From NCBI GenBank assembly GCA_002428605.1, contig DIXH01000063.1:80610-93773 (forward strand): a stretch of DNA of 13,164 bases, read 5' to 3'. Origin of the DNA: Clostridiaceae bacterium UBA6085. GTDB taxonomy: Bacteria > Bacillota > Clostridia > Clostridiales > Clostridiaceae. Every line of letters starts with the position of its first letter. Within the stretch, counting starts at the first letter, position 1. The notes under the pieces are model-generated. The model was given only the letters and a program-made list of their open reading frames with translations. It was not told where the DNA came from and did no database searches. The position numbers and the translations under genes were made by a program. Shown here piece by piece: positions 12,072 through 13,164 of the stretch.

Positions 12072-12510
12072 TAATATCGAGGTGCATGTTGTATGCATCC
12101 TCTCCGTTTGAGTAATATTTCCGTCTAACTCCAATGGTTGCGAATCCAAGAGATGAGTAAAGCCTTTGGGCCGGAAGATTTGAGACCCTGACCTCCAGGT
12201 AAATGTCAGTGATGCCTTTATCAATCAGCCTTGCTATTGCTTCAAGCATGAGCTTCCTGCCTGTCCCTCTCTTCCTGGAGTCCTCCCTCACAGCTACGTT
12301 TATGACATCCGCCTCGTCGTACACATACCAGATGTTGATGTACCCTGAAACCCTGCCACCCTCAAGCGCCACAAGGTTAAGTGAGTTGTCGCTGTAGACT
12401 TCCTTAAGGAGATCCTCCCTTGACCATGATACCGGAAATGAGGAGAGGCTTATTTCATGTACTTCACCTATATGGGTTGGTGTCATGACGGTTATCTCAA
12501 CATCAGCCAT
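12052..12510 (-). CDS. rimI: Ribosomal-protein-alanine N-acetyltransferase RimI
   Basis: The 152-residue GNAT-fold enzyme transfers acetyl from acetyl-CoA to protein N-termini, classically ribosomal protein S18. Motif A is VINVAVREDSRKRGTGRKLMLEAI, with the pyrophosphate-binding RKRGTG at 79-84. Motif B is YLEVRVSNLPAQRLYSSLGF, with Glu106 and Tyr118 at the positions of RimI catalytic residues. The C-terminal part, RRKYYSNGEDAYNMHLDI, is typical of RimI. The position directly after tsaB separates it from other GNATs, because tsaE-tsaB-rimI-tsaD is a common bacterial order. The ATG overlaps the tsaB stop by 8 bp, and GAGG lies 8 nt upstream inside tsaB, so translation is probably coupled. The 3' end is embedded in the shared terminator. 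Confidence 0.92.
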   Translation of the reverse strand: MADVEITVMTPTHIGEVHEISLSSFPVSWSREDLLKEVYSDNSLNLVALEGGRVSGYINIWYVYDEADVINVAVREDSRKRGTGRKLMLEAIARLIDKGITDIYLEVRVSNLPAQRLYSSLGFATIGVRRKYYSNGEDAYNMHLDIKAEKPW

Positions 12511-13164
12511 TCAGCCTGCCTCTCTTCTTGTCGTATTCATGCTCAGCCTGGCTCTTCCTTATGTATAGTGGCACAAGTTCATCGGGATCATCCGATTCTC
12601 CCTTCACTATCCTTTCAAGCAAGCAGTATCCAAGGTTCGAAGCCCTGGGTATGTCCATCACTGGCGGAGCCTTGACTATCTTGAGCCCCGATGCTCTTAG
12701 CGTATCAAGGTCCTTGGCCTTAAGCTCCCCCATGACAAGCACCTCTTCATTGAAGGCCTTGAGTTTCCCCGTTATCTCATCGGGTGTAAGTACCTCCGGA
12801 GGCATCAGCGTCACAAGCTTACCTTCCTCGAACCTGTAGAAGGCAGTGTAGTAGGCACCTCTCAGGGCATCGAGCAGCGGACACACTATACCACCGGCAC
12901 CGAATGCCCCGTAAGCAAGGGTTTCCAAGCTTGCAGCCGAATATATGGGCTTTCCGAGCGCAAGGGCCATGCCCTTTAGTGCTGCCATTCCTATCCTGAG
13001 ACCTGTGAATGACCCGGGGCCTTTTGACACGCATAGGGCATCGATGTCAGCTGGTGACATCTTGAGTTTTTCCATAAGCTCCTCTATCATTGGCATCAGA
13101 AGTACTGAGTGCTGGAGATCGAAATTAATGTCCATCTCCCCGAGCATGGTGTTTTCAGTAATCA
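12503..13164 (-). CDS. tsaB: tRNA threonylcarbamoyladenosine biosynthesis protein TsaB (5' end outside window)
   Basis: TsaB is the inactive, ASKHA-fold partner of TsaD in making t6A at position 37 of ANN-decoding tRNAs. The frame is open to the window edge, and 219 codons are visible. The missing part is probably the first 15-30 residues, including the LAIDTS strand. Visible signatures are HSVLLMPMIEELM, DALCVSKGPGSFTGLRIGMAALKGMALALGKPIYSAASLETLA (the family core), and CPLLDALRGAYYTAFYRF. The later part, PLYIRKSQAEHEYDKK, is the usual C-terminal ending (PxYLRxSEAE). An in-frame ATG at 13145-13147 exists, but sequence before it (ITENT) continues the family alignment, so it is not the start. 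The gene overlaps rimI. Confidence 0.94.
   Translation of the reverse strand, partial: ITENTMLGEMDINFDLQHSVLLMPMIEELMEKLKMSPADIDALCVSKGPGSFTGLRIGMAALKGMALALGKPIYSAASLETLAYGAFGAGGIVCPLLDALRGAYYTAFYRFEEGKLVTLMPPEVLTPDEITGKLKAFNEEVLVMGELKAKDLDTLRASGLKIVKAPPVMDIPRASNLGYCLLERIVKGESDDPDELVPLYIRKSQAEHEYDKKRGRLNG

Noticed and set aside
1..13164. CRISPR array, transposon, prophage or toxin-antitoxin system
   Set aside because: I saw no regularly spaced repeats, transposase or integrase motifs, terminal inverted repeats, or paired small overlapping toxin-antitoxin genes.

Overview
The window looks like chromosomal core sequence from a low-to-mid-GC Bacillota, most likely a member of Clostridia. The evidence is strong AGGAGG-type ribosome binding sites, heavy AGG/AGA arginine codon use, the long (two-domain) HPF followed by secA and prfB, an FMN riboswitch controlling an ECF-type RibU, and a GH4 phospho-glycosidase. 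I did not compute GC or run any search, so the lineage is an inference. No rRNA, tRNA, CRISPR array, insertion sequence or prophage gene was seen.

Layout. (1) 1-1271: the 3' part of deoC, then a 109-residue unknown protein, then on the minus strand a 94-residue three-pass membrane protein that converges on it across a hairpin. (2) 1272-3376: a 3-methyladenine-type DNA glycosylase and a GH4 6-phospho-beta-glucosidase, closed by an elaborate stem structure. (3) 3377-3959: a small lipocalin-like protein with its own upstream region. (4) 3960-10720: a housekeeping block all on the plus strand: hpf (ribosome hibernation), secA (preprotein translocase ATPase), prfB (release factor 2, with an in-frame UGA and programmed +1 frameshift) and tex (S1-domain transcription accessory protein). 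Terminators separate hpf from secA and, more weakly, secA from prfB. prfB and tex are tightly coupled. (5) 10721-12071: a 100-residue unknown gene on the minus strand, divergent from ribU. Both have near-consensus promoters, with a 15-bp 7-1-7 palindrome between them. ribU is preceded by a complete FMN riboswitch and intrinsic terminator. (6) 12052-13164: rimI and the 5'-truncated tsaB on the minus strand, overlapping by 8 bp, which is the usual order of the tRNA t6A cluster.

Most of the window is translation, secretion and cofactor housekeeping, and I see no convincing undescribed multi-gene system. The more unusual material is regulatory: the variant stimulator at the prfB frameshift site, the strand mimicry in the FMN riboswitch leader, a Fur-family-like box between two divergent promoters, a three-way-junction-like RNA after the GH4 gene, stacked inverted repeats ahead of hpf, a structured secA leader, and minus-strand stop codons embedded in hairpins. 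Four small genes (109, 94, 154 and 100 residues) lack a firm functional assignment.
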